From the NCBI RefSeq assembly GCF_021653995.1, contig NZ_JAJJOZ010000002.1, positions 576,953-640,952 of the forward strand: a DNA stretch of 64,000 bases, read 5' to 3'. Both the position numbers and the translations under genes were made by a program. The stretch comes from Allopusillimonas lactea. GTDB lineage: Bacteria; Pseudomonadota; Gammaproteobacteria; Burkholderiales; Burkholderiaceae_B. The notes under the pieces were generated by a model. That model saw only the letters and a program-made list of their open reading frames with translations, had not been told where the DNA came from and made no database searches. Shown here in pieces: positions 17,345 to 26,322 of this stretch; position 1 is the first letter of the stretch, and each line of letters opens with the position of its first letter.

Positions 17345-18760
17345 ATGGCAGCGGAAGAGGAGCTTTGTTATCTTAGCGCGACAGACATGGCGCACGCGGT
17401 GCGGACGCGAAAAATCGGCGTTCATGAGCTGATCAGCGCGCACATCAGCCGCGCCGAGCGCTTGAATCCGCGGATCAATGCCATTGTCACGTCCACGTTC
17501 GAGCAGGCGCTCAACCAGGCTCGTACGGCCGATACCCTGTTGTCCCAGGGCCATGTGCCTGGGCCTTTGTTCGGTTTGCCGGTTGCTCACAAAGACTCTT
17601 ACCTCACCGAGGGTGTACGCACTACCTTCGGTTCGCTTGCATTCAAAGATTTCCGGCCCACCGTCGACAGCGCCGTGGTGGCGCGGCAGAAGGCGGCCGG
17701 TGCGATTTCGCTCGGCAAGACCAATCTGCCAGAGTTTGGCGCGGGCTCGCATACGTTCAATGAAGTCTTCGGGGCAACCCGCAACCCCTATGACACATCT
17801 GTATCCGCGGGCGGCAGCAGCGGGGGCAGCGCTGCGGCGTTGGCGGCGGGCCTGGTTGCGCTGGCGGATGGCTCGGACATGGGCGGGTCGCTGCGCAATC
17901 CGGCGAGTTTCTGCAATGTCGTGGGTCTGCGGCCATCCAGCGGGAGAGTGCCGCTGGCGCCAAGTGCGAATGCGTTCAATATGCTCACGGTTGGCGGCCC
18001 GATGGGTCGTAGCGTGCGCGATGTGGCACTTTTATTCAGCGTGCTGGCAGGGCCGCACGATGCCGATCCGCTCAGCCTGCCGGAGTGCGCTAGCGTATTC
18101 CGAGACATCTCGCCCATGGCCTGCGATGGCCTGCCCGTTGCGGTTAGCCCCACACTTGGGGGCCTGCCGGTCGAGCCTGAGGTGGCGCGTGTATTGGGCG
18201 AAGGGATCGATGCGCTGCGCGCCATGGGTTGCGCGGTGGATGAGGCCGAGCCCGATTTCAGTGGCGCCGACGAGAGCTTCGAAGTGCTGCGCGCACTCGC
18301 CTTTGCGGCCAACTATGGCCAGCTCAGGGCCGAGCGTGGTGAGTTGCTCAAGGACACGGTACGCTGGAACATCGACAAAGGTCTGACACTGACGGGCGCC
18401 GAAGTTGCACAGGCCGAGCGCAATCATACGGCGATGTTCCAGCGCATGCAGCGTTTGCTGGAGCAGTATCGTTTTCTGGTGGCGCCGGTTTCACAGGTAT
18501 TGCCCTTTCCGGTGGATACCGAATATCCGCAACAGATCGCTGGTGTGGCCATGGAGCATTACATCGCCTGGATGCGATCCAGTTATCGCATCACGGTCAC
18601 CGGCCATCCCTCGATCTCTGTGCCCTGCGGCTTCAGTGCAACCGGCCTGCCTGTCGGCATCCAGATCGTTGGCCGCCTGCGCGGCGAGCGTGAGCTGTTG
18701 GCTTTTGCTGCGATGTTTGAAGCGGCAAAGCCTGCGGGTATCAGGCGCCCCGTGCTGTAA
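17345..18760 (+). CDS. Amidase (amidase signature family), second copy
   Basis: A 471-residue amidase with a complete triad: lysine in GLPVAHKDS (about residue 82), the GGSSGG signature (about residue 158) and the nucleophile serine in DMGGSLRNPAS (about residue 183). It has a good AAAGGAGG ribosome site 6 bp before ATG 17345. It shares overall organisation with the amidase at 13639, but the sequences differ widely, so it is a paralogue rather than a recent duplicate. It may extend the same catabolic pathway. Confidence 0.9.
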   Translation: MAAEEELCYLSATDMAHAVRTRKIGVHELISAHISRAERLNPRINAIVTSTFEQALNQARTADTLLSQGHVPGPLFGLPVAHKDSYLTEGVRTTFGSLAFKDFRPTVDSAVVARQKAAGAISLGKTNLPEFGAGSHTFNEVFGATRNPYDTSVSAGGSSGGSAAALAAGLVALADGSDMGGSLRNPASFCNVVGLRPSSGRVPLAPSANAFNMLTVGGPMGRSVRDVALLFSVLAGPHDADPLSLPECASVFRDISPMACDGLPVAVSPTLGGLPVEPEVARVLGEGIDALRAMGCAVDEAEPDFSGADESFEVLRALAFAANYGQLRAERGELLKDTVRWNIDKGLTLTGAEVAQAERNHTAMFQRMQRLLEQYRFLVAPVSQVLPFPVDTEYPQQIAGVAMEHYIAWMRSSYRITVTGHPSISVPCGFSATGLPVGIQIVGRLRGERELLAFAAMFEAAKPAGIRRPVL

Positions 18761-18852
18761 CCCCGCGTGTAAGACGGCCAGTGTGCGTAGGGGCTGTTTT
18801 CGCCACTGTGGCTGCCGGCCGTGTCGACACTGGCGCTGTGCCTGCCGTTTGC

Positions 18853-19422
18853 TCAAGAGGGCTCGGCAATCAACCGGCCTAACGCAGCGCCAAGCTGCAA
18901 GTCGTCCAGTTGGCCGAAATGGTGCAAGCGTATTCGGCCCTGGCGGTCAAGCAGCAGCAGCGTAGGTGTACCTTCCAAACCCAGCATCGCCATCGTTTTT
19001 GGTACGCCGCCATGAATTAAAGGCTCGTCGATCCCAACGGGAAACTGGACGCGGAATTCATGCAGGAACGCCTCAAGCGACGGCGCCCGCATGGCCTCAT
19101 GGTGTTCGAACACAGTGTGCAGGCCAATCACCGCCACATTCTTCTGAGAGAACGCATCCCACACCCGCTTGGCCTGCGGGATGCCATGCAGCACGCATCC
19201 GGGGCACAGCATCTGGAAGGTATGCAGCACCACCACCCGCCCGCGCAGATCGTCGACCTGAATTGGCTGGGCCGTGTTGAACCATTGCGTCACATGCCAG
19301 GCGGGCATTTGCGGAAAATGGCGCTCCACCGCGTTGTCGTGCGCCGGCGCTTTCGCAACGCCCGGCTGTTCAGCCTCGTCAGGTACTGGGGCCGTGCCGC
19401 CGCGAACCGAGTCGTCGTTCAT
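18853..19422 (-). CDS. Thioredoxin-like/redoxin family protein
   Basis: A 189-residue protein with a thioredoxin fold. It has a redox-active CPGC motif in F-Q-M-L-C-P-G-C-V-L-H-G-I-P (about residue 75), preceded by LRGRVVVLHTF, then KNVAVIGLHTVFEHHEAM and a C-terminal GTPTLLLLDRQGRI segment containing the conserved cis-Pro. No signal peptide is visible, so it should be cytosolic. ATG 19422 is preferred to the in-frame upstream ATG 19458. It lies 151 bp downstream of apbE/nosX on the same strand; whether it belongs to the nos transcript is unknown. Confidence 0.8.
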   Translation of the reverse strand: MNDDSVRGGTAPVPDEAEQPGVAKAPAHDNAVERHFPQMPAWHVTQWFNTAQPIQVDDLRGRVVVLHTFQMLCPGCVLHGIPQAKRVWDAFSQKNVAVIGLHTVFEHHEAMRAPSLEAFLHEFRVQFPVGIDEPLIHGGVPKTMAMLGLEGTPTLLLLDRQGRIRLHHFGQLDDLQLGAALGRLIAEPS

Positions 19423-19573
19423 TGCGATCTCCTGCCGGCAACCGGAGTATGCCGACACACAAAGATTGTTCCTATTGGTTCAAGCATACTCCGATGCCTG
19501 GTACACCATCATCGTGGCCAAGAAGCCAACAGGTAATCCGTGTGATGGAGCGTTGCATCAATCTACGAACGCC

Positions 19574-20674
19574 TCAGCTTAAGGCTGAAAGCTGTGTTTC
19601 ACCATCACGCAGCACCCACGTTCGCAGCTTCAGCTGGGCTGTGATCCGTTTTATGGCGGATTCGTCCATCAGCGAAAATGCAGTGGAGAGTGCGTCGGCG
19701 GTGGTTGCGTCGTTGGCCATCACAGATACGCTGCGGTAGCGGGGTTTGGGGTTGCCGGTGTGCGGATCAAACAGGTGCGTAATGGCGCCATCGGCGTCGA
19801 ATATCGTGCCGTGGCCCGACGAGGTGCTTATCGCACGGTCGCGCAGGTCAATGATACGCAGCGGCTTGCGGTCTTCGCTGTCGCCGGCCAGGCCCACACG
19901 CCAGGGACGGTTGCCTGGGCCGCCATTCAGGCCGCGTATTTCCCCCATATCGACCAGCACATGCACCATGCCTGCTTCCTTGAGCAGTTCGGTGACGCGA
20001 TCTGTGATGTAGCCTTGTGCAATACCGTTCAGCGTAAGCGCCATGCCAGGCCGGGCCAGGCGTACCGAACGGCCATCGATCTCGATGGCGCGATAGTCCA
20101 CCAGGCTTAGTACCCGCCGGATATCCGCCGCCGAAGGCATGGCCGATCGCCTGCCAAAAACTGTTGATCCAGCGGTAACAGCATCCGCCTCGGCGCGGCC
20201 GGGGCCGGTGCGGCCTGCCGCACTGACAGCTTTGCGGCCTGCCACAACGGCATCCGCATAGAGCTTCCAGAGCGGCTGCACTGTCGGGTCGAAGGCGCCC
20301 TCCGTCAACCGGCTGAAGCTTTGTGCCTCTTGCAGCAAGCGCAGCAAATCCAGTGGGGCGTCGTCCAGGCGTCCGTCGCGATTCAGGCGCACCAGCGCGC
20401 TGTCGTCCTGATAGAGGCTGAACACCTGCTCCAGACGATGTACTTCGGCAATGGACCGGTCGATCAAAGCCTGGGCGAATGCGCGATCAGGGTGATGGAT
20501 GCGCAGCGTCGCGTCGGCGCCCAGTGCAATGCCGCGCCAGCTGACAACGGCTGGAGGCGGTGCGGCGTAAGCCCGGCGTTTCGGCCAGACGCTGGCCGCG
20601 ACGGTGCCGGAGGTGACGGCGCCGGCGGCCATAATGCCGATAAACCGGCGGCGGGAGGCTTTGAACGTATTCAT
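19574..20674 (-). CDS. apbE: FAD:protein FMN transferase (ApbE/NosX)
   Basis: A 366-residue flavin transferase that attaches FMN from FAD to a threonine of target proteins. An N-terminal twin-arginine signal (SRRRFIGIMAAGAV) sends it to the periplasm. The ApbE core is present: FSLYQDDSALVRLNRDG, an EGAFDPTVQPLW segment, LNGIAQGYITDRV near residue 215, HVLVDMGEIRGLNG and TSSGHGTIF near residue 285. As the last gene of the nos cluster it corresponds to NosX, and its natural target is NosR, which carries an S-G-A-T-V-T acceptor site. It overlaps nosL by four bases. Confidence 0.92.
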   Translation of the reverse strand: MNTFKASRRRFIGIMAAGAVTSGTVAASVWPKRRAYAAPPPAVVSWRGIALGADATLRIHHPDRAFAQALIDRSIAEVHRLEQVFSLYQDDSALVRLNRDGRLDDAPLDLLRLLQEAQSFSRLTEGAFDPTVQPLWKLYADAVVAGRKAVSAAGRTGPGRAEADAVTAGSTVFGRRSAMPSAADIRRVLSLVDYRAIEIDGRSVRLARPGMALTLNGIAQGYITDRVTELLKEAGMVHVLVDMGEIRGLNGGPGNRPWRVGLAGDSEDRKPLRIIDLRDRAISTSSGHGTIFDADGAITHLFDPHTGNPKPRYRSVSVMANDATTADALSTAFSLMDESAIKRITAQLKLRTWVLRDGETQLSALS

Positions 20675-21237
20675 GATGCGGCTCCAGCAGGCGTTGTGCC
20701 CGGCGATTCAGAGGGGACCGGCACGCTCATGCCGGCGTCGAAAATATAACTTTCAGGCATGGTCTCAAAGCTGATCACTTCGCCGCCGTGCAGGCGTTGG
20801 AAGGCCTGCGCGGCATCTTCGGTGCCAAAGGGCAGGGCGTCCTGTGTGCCCATGCCGCCGGTAAAGCGGCTGTGGATCACATAGTGCGCCTTGCGGGCAT
20901 CTATCCAGGCATCATTCGGAAAATTGCCTTCAGGCGTCATCTTGGCCATGTCTTGTACATAGGCCGCAACAATGGCCTTTGGCTCTTCAGGCAATTGCGT
21001 GTACGCGAACAACTCGCGTATGGTGGTGAACCACACAGGCTGCTCGCGGTCGCGCAGCAGGATCTGGCCTTTGGGCCCTTTGTGTTCGTACAGGAACATG
21101 CCGCAGTAGTGGCCCACTGCATCTTGCGGAATGGCCGCGTGGGGCGCTGGCGGCGGCGTATCGTCGCTCTGTTTGCTACAGGCGCCCAGCAACAAGCTCA
21201 GCGCCAGCAGTGCGCATGCAGTCAGGCCCCGCTTCAT
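20671..21237 (-). CDS. nosL: NosL copper-chaperone lipoprotein
   Basis: A 188-residue lipoprotein. Signal peptide MKRGLTACALLALSLLLGAC ends in an L-L-G-A-C lipobox, so Cys20 is lipidated. The NosL domain follows, with GHYCGMFLYEHKGPKGQILL (Cys and Met copper-ligand candidates) and the conserved PVWFTTIRELFAY. NosL delivers Cu(I) to the NosDFY machinery for CuZ assembly in N2O reductase. ATG 21237 overlaps the nosY stop by four bases, so it is preferred over an upstream in-frame ATG at 21291. Confidence 0.92.
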   Translation of the reverse strand: MKRGLTACALLALSLLLGACSKQSDDTPPPAPHAAIPQDAVGHYCGMFLYEHKGPKGQILLRDREQPVWFTTIRELFAYTQLPEEPKAIVAAYVQDMAKMTPEGNFPNDAWIDARKAHYVIHSRFTGGMGTQDALPFGTEDAAQAFQRLHGGEVISFETMPESYIFDAGMSVPVPSESPGTTPAGAAS

Positions 21238-22064
21238 ATAGGCCTCCGTTTGAATGCGAGTATTGCCAGCGAAAACGGTGCGGCGATCCACAGCAACTGC
21301 GCACCGATCAACACTTGAGCGGGGATGCGTGCCTGTTCGCTCAGGCCTGCCATGCCGGAGAACATGGATACGTTCTCATAGCCGGTAAGATTGAGCAGGC
21401 GATAGACGTCGGTTGGGTTGAACAGCAGCACCACATTCAGAATGGATGAGGTGATTGTTTTGCCTTGATCCGCAACCAGGATGCCGAGCAGCGCCATGTC
21501 GTAGATGACCACCAGGAACAGCCACACACCGATGGCAATGCCTGCCGCAGTGGCGCGTTCTCGCACTACGGCGCTGATCAGGTAGCCCACGGACAGAAAA
21601 CTGGCGCCCAGCAGGATGCTTGCCGCAATCAGAAGGACGAACGGCATCCAGGCGCTGAAGTCGACGCCGCCATGCGCCATCTGCAGTGTGATTCCGGCCA
21701 GGCCATAACCGGCAACCGTTGCCAACCCCAGTATCGCTACATGGCCGAAGAACTTGCCCACCACGACTTGCCAGCGGGAAACGGGGTGGCTGAGCAGCAA
21801 CGCCATGGTGCCGCGTTCGACTTCGCCCACAATGGCGTCGTAGGACAGCAGCATGGCGATCAGCGGCACCAGGAAGATGGACAGGCTGGACAGACTGACG
21901 ACCGTCACCGTCAAGGGATCAACCTTGACGCTTCCCGTGGGCGCGCTGCCCAGAAAGCCCAGCGACAGCGCCAAGGCGGCAAGCAGTACGGTGACAGCCA
22001 ACACCCATTTGTTGCGCAAGCCGTCGCGGAACTCTTTCTCGATAATGATCAGCGTAGGGTTCAT
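21234..22064 (-). CDS. nosY: NosY membrane permease
   Basis: A 276-residue ABC-2 type permease with about six helices (near residues 20-38, 55-75, 105-130, 140-165, 175-200 and 245-270). It has the family opening M-N-P-T-L-I-I-I-E-K-E-F-R-D-G-L-R-N-K-W and ALLLSHPVSRWQVVVGKFFGH in the middle. It pairs with NosF as the transporter part of the NosDFY complex that supports CuZ assembly. Its start is 3 bp after the nosF stop. Confidence 0.95.
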   Translation of the reverse strand: MNPTLIIIEKEFRDGLRNKWVLAVTVLLAALALSLGFLGSAPTGSVKVDPLTVTVVSLSSLSIFLVPLIAMLLSYDAIVGEVERGTMALLLSHPVSRWQVVVGKFFGHVAILGLATVAGYGLAGITLQMAHGGVDFSAWMPFVLLIAASILLGASFLSVGYLISAVVRERATAAGIAIGVWLFLVVIYDMALLGILVADQGKTITSSILNVVLLFNPTDVYRLLNLTGYENVSMFSGMAGLSEQARIPAQVLIGAQLLWIAAPFSLAILAFKRRPI

Positions 22065-22067
22065 GGC

Positions 22068-23042
22068 TCAAACATCCTCGCGCCGCAGGAAGTGCGCATA
22101 CATTTCATCCAGGCCGGGGGCCTCCAGCTCAATGTCTACAACGCCGGGTATGGCTTGGGCTTCGCGCAGTGCGGCCAGCTTGTCGTTTTCGGGGCATTGG
22201 CGCAGCAGGCGCCGTTCGCCGGCGCGCTGCCACCCCGCGGGCGGCTCAGGCAGGTCGCGGTCGAGCGTTAGCAACAACCGGACGGGTAAGCCGGCATCGC
22301 GGCGTAGATCCGACAAGGTCCCGTCGGCAATCTTTTTGCCGCGTTGCATCACAATGACCCTATCGGCTTGGCTTTCAAGTTCGGCAAGCGCATGCGTGCT
22401 CAGCAGAATGGCCGCGCCCGCGTTGCGCAGCGCTGCCACAATGTCGTAGAACAGCAGCCGCGAGGCCGGGTCGAGGCCGGTTGTGGGTTCATCCAGCAGA
22501 AGCAGGCGCGGCTCACCCAGCAGGGCCTGAGCCAGGGCCAGCCGCTGACGCATGCCTTTGGAATAACCGCCGACGCGTTTCTTGGCCGCTTGTGCGATGC
22601 CCACGCGGGCCAGCAAATCGTGATTGCCTGTGGTGGGCAACCCTTTCAGGCGGGCATAGAAGGCGAGCGTTTCCTCGCCCGTCAACGAAGGGTACAGCGC
22701 AACGGTTTCGGGCAGATAGCCGATATGCCTGCGCTGTATCGCCGCGCCTCGGCTGTCGGCTTCGTGGCCCAACACATTCACGCGTCCTTCCTCTGCCCGG
22801 ATCAGGCCCAGGATGAGTTTGATCAGTGTGCTCTTTCCAGCGCCGTTGTGGCCGGCCAGCACGACGCATTGCCCTGGGTATAAGTCAAAGCTGACGGCAT
22901 CCACCGCGCGCTGCTTGCCGTATTGTTTCGTGACGCCAGAAAGAGAGACCGGCAGGGCAGCCCTGGCGCCTGCCAGGGCATAAGGGGCGGACGCCTGCGT
23001 GCCGCCCCTGGTGTGGGACTGGGCGCTAGCCTCGACGCTCAT
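22068..23042 (-). CDS. nosF: NosF ABC transporter ATP-binding protein
   Basis: A 324-residue ATPase with Walker A AGHNGAGKSTLIKL (about residue 68), the signature YSKGMRQRLALAQ (about residue 160) and Walker B LLLLDEPTTGLDP (about residue 182). It powers the NosFY complex for copper-centre maturation. The ~30-residue N-terminal extension is A/S/T-rich and longer than in many NosF proteins. It overlaps the nosD end by 17 bases (23026-23042). Confidence 0.95.
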   Translation of the reverse strand: MSVEASAQSHTRGGTQASAPYALAGARAALPVSLSGVTKQYGKQRAVDAVSFDLYPGQCVVLAGHNGAGKSTLIKLILGLIRAEEGRVNVLGHEADSRGAAIQRRHIGYLPETVALYPSLTGEETLAFYARLKGLPTTGNHDLLARVGIAQAAKKRVGGYSKGMRQRLALAQALLGEPRLLLLDEPTTGLDPASRLLFYDIVAALRNAGAAILLSTHALAELESQADRVIVMQRGKKIADGTLSDLRRDAGLPVRLLLTLDRDLPEPPAGWQRAGERRLLRQCPENDKLAALREAQAIPGVVDIELEAPGLDEMYAHFLRREDV

Positions 23043-24324
23043 TCAGAACCTCGTATTTCTTCAGGGTGGAGGGAGTGGGGCGAGTCATCAGGGGCGCGCT
23101 GTCTATGACGCCGCCCGGCAGTATGGCTGGAAACTGTGTCTGCGCCCAGCGCACGATGGCTACGGCGGGGCTGTTCAACAGCATGCGCGCGGACGGAGCG
23201 CGCCAGATCACCTGGTCGATGAGGCCATTGGGCCGGTATGCCGTGTCGCCGATGCCGTCGCCATTCAGATCGAAGGCGCTCATGTCGCTCCAGTAGTTGC
23301 CGCGGCCATCGACCGACCATTCCAGGAAGCGTGTGCCAACGTACTTCACTTGGTTCTGGTTGTTTACGAATGCATTGTTCGTAATCTCGTTGCCTTCGGA
23401 GCCGGCCGTGTAGTGCACGCCGATCTCCGCGTTCTTGAAAATATTGTCCGCAATGCGATTGAAGTTCGCGTTATAGATGAATACGCCTTTCTCCGCGCCG
23501 TCCACAATATTTCCTTCGATAGTGGACTGCTGGGTAGCGTTGAGCATCAGCCCTTGGTGGGTGCTGTCGATGCCGATGTTGTTGCGTACGGTCAGAAACT
23601 GCGAAAACATCAATGCATAGGCGATTTCGTTGCCGATGGAAACGTTGTTGCTGACTTCGCTCTTGTTTGTGTACATGTAATGCACGGCGTAGCGCACGTG
23701 CGTGAAATGGTTGCCGCTGAAGACGTTCTCGCGGCTTGCATTGGAAAAGATGCCATCCCGGCCGTACGAAATGATGTTGCCTTCGATCCGCGAGCCCGGC
23801 GAGTTCCAGATCGTGACGCCGTTGCCGCGTTCGTTCACGCGCAGGCGTTTGTTTCCCTCGATGCGGTTGGCGGTGACCAACGCGTTTTCGGGGCCCCATA
23901 CATACACCCCGACCAGGTTGTCGATGATGTCGTTTTCTACGATGCGTGCGCGGTGCGCAGTCTTATCCAGAAAGATGCCTGCGTCCATATCGGGCAGGCT
24001 TAGGCCCGACTGGCGTACGGTGAGGTGCCGGACTGAAACATCCGGCGCCTTGATCCAGATCGTACGCCCTTCACGTTCGCCGATCAGTGTGGCGGAACGG
24101 TCGTCGGGGCCTTGCAGTGCAATCGGTTTGTCGATGACGATGTTGCCGCGATACTCGCCGGAGGCTAGCCGCAGCGTATCGCCGGGCGCAGCCGCGGCGA
24201 TGGCTGCTTGAAGATCCGCGTGCGCGGGCACGTGCACCGTCGCCGCGCGCACCGTTCCGCCTGCCGCCGAAAGCATCAGCGGCAGGGCAGCCAAAGCTGC
24301 CTGAAGCGGGAAACGGTATCGCAT
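23026..24324 (-). CDS. nosD: NosD periplasmic copper-maturation protein
   Basis: A 432-residue periplasmic beta-helix protein. The N-terminal signal (ALAALPLMLSAAGGTVRA) is followed by a CASH/parallel beta-helix domain rich in N-x-I-x-x-N repeats (VVDGAEKGVFIYNANFNRIA and similar, residues ~130-320). It feeds copper from NosL to N2O reductase together with NosFY. It lies 10 bp downstream of nosZ. Confidence 0.95.
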   Translation of the reverse strand: MRYRFPLQAALAALPLMLSAAGGTVRAATVHVPAHADLQAAIAAAAPGDTLRLASGEYRGNIVIDKPIALQGPDDRSATLIGEREGRTIWIKAPDVSVRHLTVRQSGLSLPDMDAGIFLDKTAHRARIVENDIIDNLVGVYVWGPENALVTANRIEGNKRLRVNERGNGVTIWNSPGSRIEGNIISYGRDGIFSNASRENVFSGNHFTHVRYAVHYMYTNKSEVSNNVSIGNEIAYALMFSQFLTVRNNIGIDSTHQGLMLNATQQSTIEGNIVDGAEKGVFIYNANFNRIADNIFKNAEIGVHYTAGSEGNEITNNAFVNNQNQVKYVGTRFLEWSVDGRGNYWSDMSAFDLNGDGIGDTAYRPNGLIDQVIWRAPSARMLLNSPAVAIVRWAQTQFPAILPGGVIDSAPLMTRPTPSTLKKYEVLNERRG

Positions 24325-24334
24325 GCGGCCTCCG

Positions 24335-26251
24335 TTACGCCTTCTTGGGCTTGACGTTCATCTGGCCCGACATCTCCATATGCAGTGCGTGGCAGAACCA
24401 TTGGCAGTAATACCAATGAACGCCCGGCCGCGCCGCGATGAAGGTGACCGATGATGTCTGCTGTGGTCCGATCTCCATGGCGATACCGTAGCCCGAGAGC
24501 GTAAAGCCGTGCGTCAGGTCTTCGATCATTTCCATGTTGGTGACCACGACGGTGACCTCGTCGCCCTGGTTGACTTCGAAGTTGGGCACCGTGAAAACGG
24601 GCGCCACCGCCGTCATGTACACGCGCACCTTATTGCCGTCGCGCACAACCTTCGAGGCGCCTTCCAGCGTCACGCCGTCCTTCTCGGCCATCTTGCGCAC
24701 ATCGTCCCACCATGGGTCGTCGCGCGTCCAGACGCGCTTCGGGCGTACCTTGTCGCGGCGCACCAGCAGCATATCGTGCGGTTCGGCGAAGCTTGGGCCG
24801 TCGTGCACCAGTTTCATCTCGTCACCCGAAATGTCGATCAACTGATCGTTTTCGGGCTTGAGCGGGCCCACGTTAAGGAAGCGGTCTTTGGAGAACTTGT
24901 TCAGCGACACCAGCCACTTGCCGTCGGCCTCTTTGGTTTCGCCCATGGTGGTGTGGTTGTGGCCGGGCTGATAATGCACATCCAGTTTCTGGATGATGGG
25001 GTCCACTTTCTCGCCGTTGTAGGCCTTGATGGCCTTTTCCATATTCCACTTCACCATCTGGCTGTCGATGAACAGCGTCGTGTAGGCATTGCCGCGGCCG
25101 TCGAACGCCGTATGCAGGGGGCCAAGGCCAAGCTGCGGTTCAGCCACGACGGTATCGCGGGGCTTGATCTTGTCGGCGAACAGGTCGTCGAGGCGGCGCA
25201 CGTCGATCATGGTCACGGTGGGTGAGAGCTTGCCGTTGAAGACCACGTGGATGCCGTCCGGCGCGGCATTGCAGCCGTGTGGCGAGTTGGGTACCGGAAT
25301 GTAGCGTGTGTACTTGGAGCCCTTGCGGCCGTCCAGCACCTTGACGCCGTTCATCTCCTTGAAATCGCCCTTCTTGACGCCTTCCTCGATGGCCTTGATG
25401 CTGAACACGACCGCCCAGTCTTGTTCATTACTGCCCATGTCGTTGACGTTCAGGCCTTTCTCGGAGTTGTAGCACGTGGAGAATGCGTACTTGCCCTGGT
25501 AGTCGGCGTCCATGTTGTCCAGGTTGCCATCCACAATCACCTGCCAAGCGATCTTCATCGTATCGCCGTCGATGGCGGTGAAGACAGACCAATAGTTTTC
25601 CTTCGGGTTGCCGAATACGGAACCGTCGTTGGGCAGCGGCACGATGTGCTCACCGTTGCAGAACACGTAGCCAGTGCGCGGGTAGCGCTGCGGGCGCAGG
25701 CCATGAATGCCGTCCGCATTGGGGATCTCAATGATCTTGTCGCACTTCATTACGTCGCAGCGAACCCGTGCAACACGGTTGTTGGCCTTGTCGTTGATGA
25801 AAATGTAGCGGCCGTCATAGGTGCCGTCGGTGAACGACATGTGGGGGTGGTGCGCGTCGCCGTTGGGCAGTACGCCGCCGCGGGTCTTGGCGTATTCAAG
25901 TGTTTCGGGCGTCAGGCCCTCGGTCATGATCTTGCGGCTTTCGTTGGTGGTGCCCCAGCCGGTGGCGCTGCAGATGTTGAAAATGGGAATGCGCACGAAC
26001 TCACGCATGGACGGCAGCCCCATGATGCGGATTTCGCCTGACTGCCCCCCTGAGTTGAATGCATAGTAGGTGTCCAGCTCGCCCGGCTCGACATTGGCAC
26101 TCTGGTGGCCGTTTTTCTTCTTCTTTTTGTCGTCGTCGGCGAACGCGGACGACATGTGCGTTGCGCCGACCGCCGCGGCGCCGGAAAGTGCCGCGGTACC
26201 CAGAAATGCCCGGCGGCTCAGGCCGTGTTTCTCTTTGCTTTGATCGGACAT
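24335..26251 (-). CDS. nosZ: Nitrous-oxide reductase NosZ, clade I
   Basis: A 638-residue periplasmic enzyme that reduces N2O to N2. The twin-arginine signal LSRRAFLGTAALSG marks clade I and Tat export. The beta-propeller carries CuZ histidines in DAHHPHMS (about residue 130) and PGHNHTTMGET (about residue 440). The C-terminal cupredoxin domain has the CuA ligands Cys616, Cys620, His624 and Met627 in CQWFCHALHMEM. The length is normal and no key residue is missing. It is transcribed after nosR and before nosDFYLX. Confidence 0.98.
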   Translation of the reverse strand: MSDQSKEKHGLSRRAFLGTAALSGAAAVGATHMSSAFADDDKKKKKNGHQSANVEPGELDTYYAFNSGGQSGEIRIMGLPSMREFVRIPIFNICSATGWGTTNESRKIMTEGLTPETLEYAKTRGGVLPNGDAHHPHMSFTDGTYDGRYIFINDKANNRVARVRCDVMKCDKIIEIPNADGIHGLRPQRYPRTGYVFCNGEHIVPLPNDGSVFGNPKENYWSVFTAIDGDTMKIAWQVIVDGNLDNMDADYQGKYAFSTCYNSEKGLNVNDMGSNEQDWAVVFSIKAIEEGVKKGDFKEMNGVKVLDGRKGSKYTRYIPVPNSPHGCNAAPDGIHVVFNGKLSPTVTMIDVRRLDDLFADKIKPRDTVVAEPQLGLGPLHTAFDGRGNAYTTLFIDSQMVKWNMEKAIKAYNGEKVDPIIQKLDVHYQPGHNHTTMGETKEADGKWLVSLNKFSKDRFLNVGPLKPENDQLIDISGDEMKLVHDGPSFAEPHDMLLVRRDKVRPKRVWTRDDPWWDDVRKMAEKDGVTLEGASKVVRDGNKVRVYMTAVAPVFTVPNFEVNQGDEVTVVVTNMEMIEDLTHGFTLSGYGIAMEIGPQQTSSVTFIAARPGVHWYYCQWFCHALHMEMSGQMNVKPKKA

Positions 26252-26322
26252 GATGTGATCTCCCTAAGAAGTAGCGTGTGTGGGGTGGCGTGCTTCGCCC
26301 GCGTGAAACGGGCTCGGTAGCA

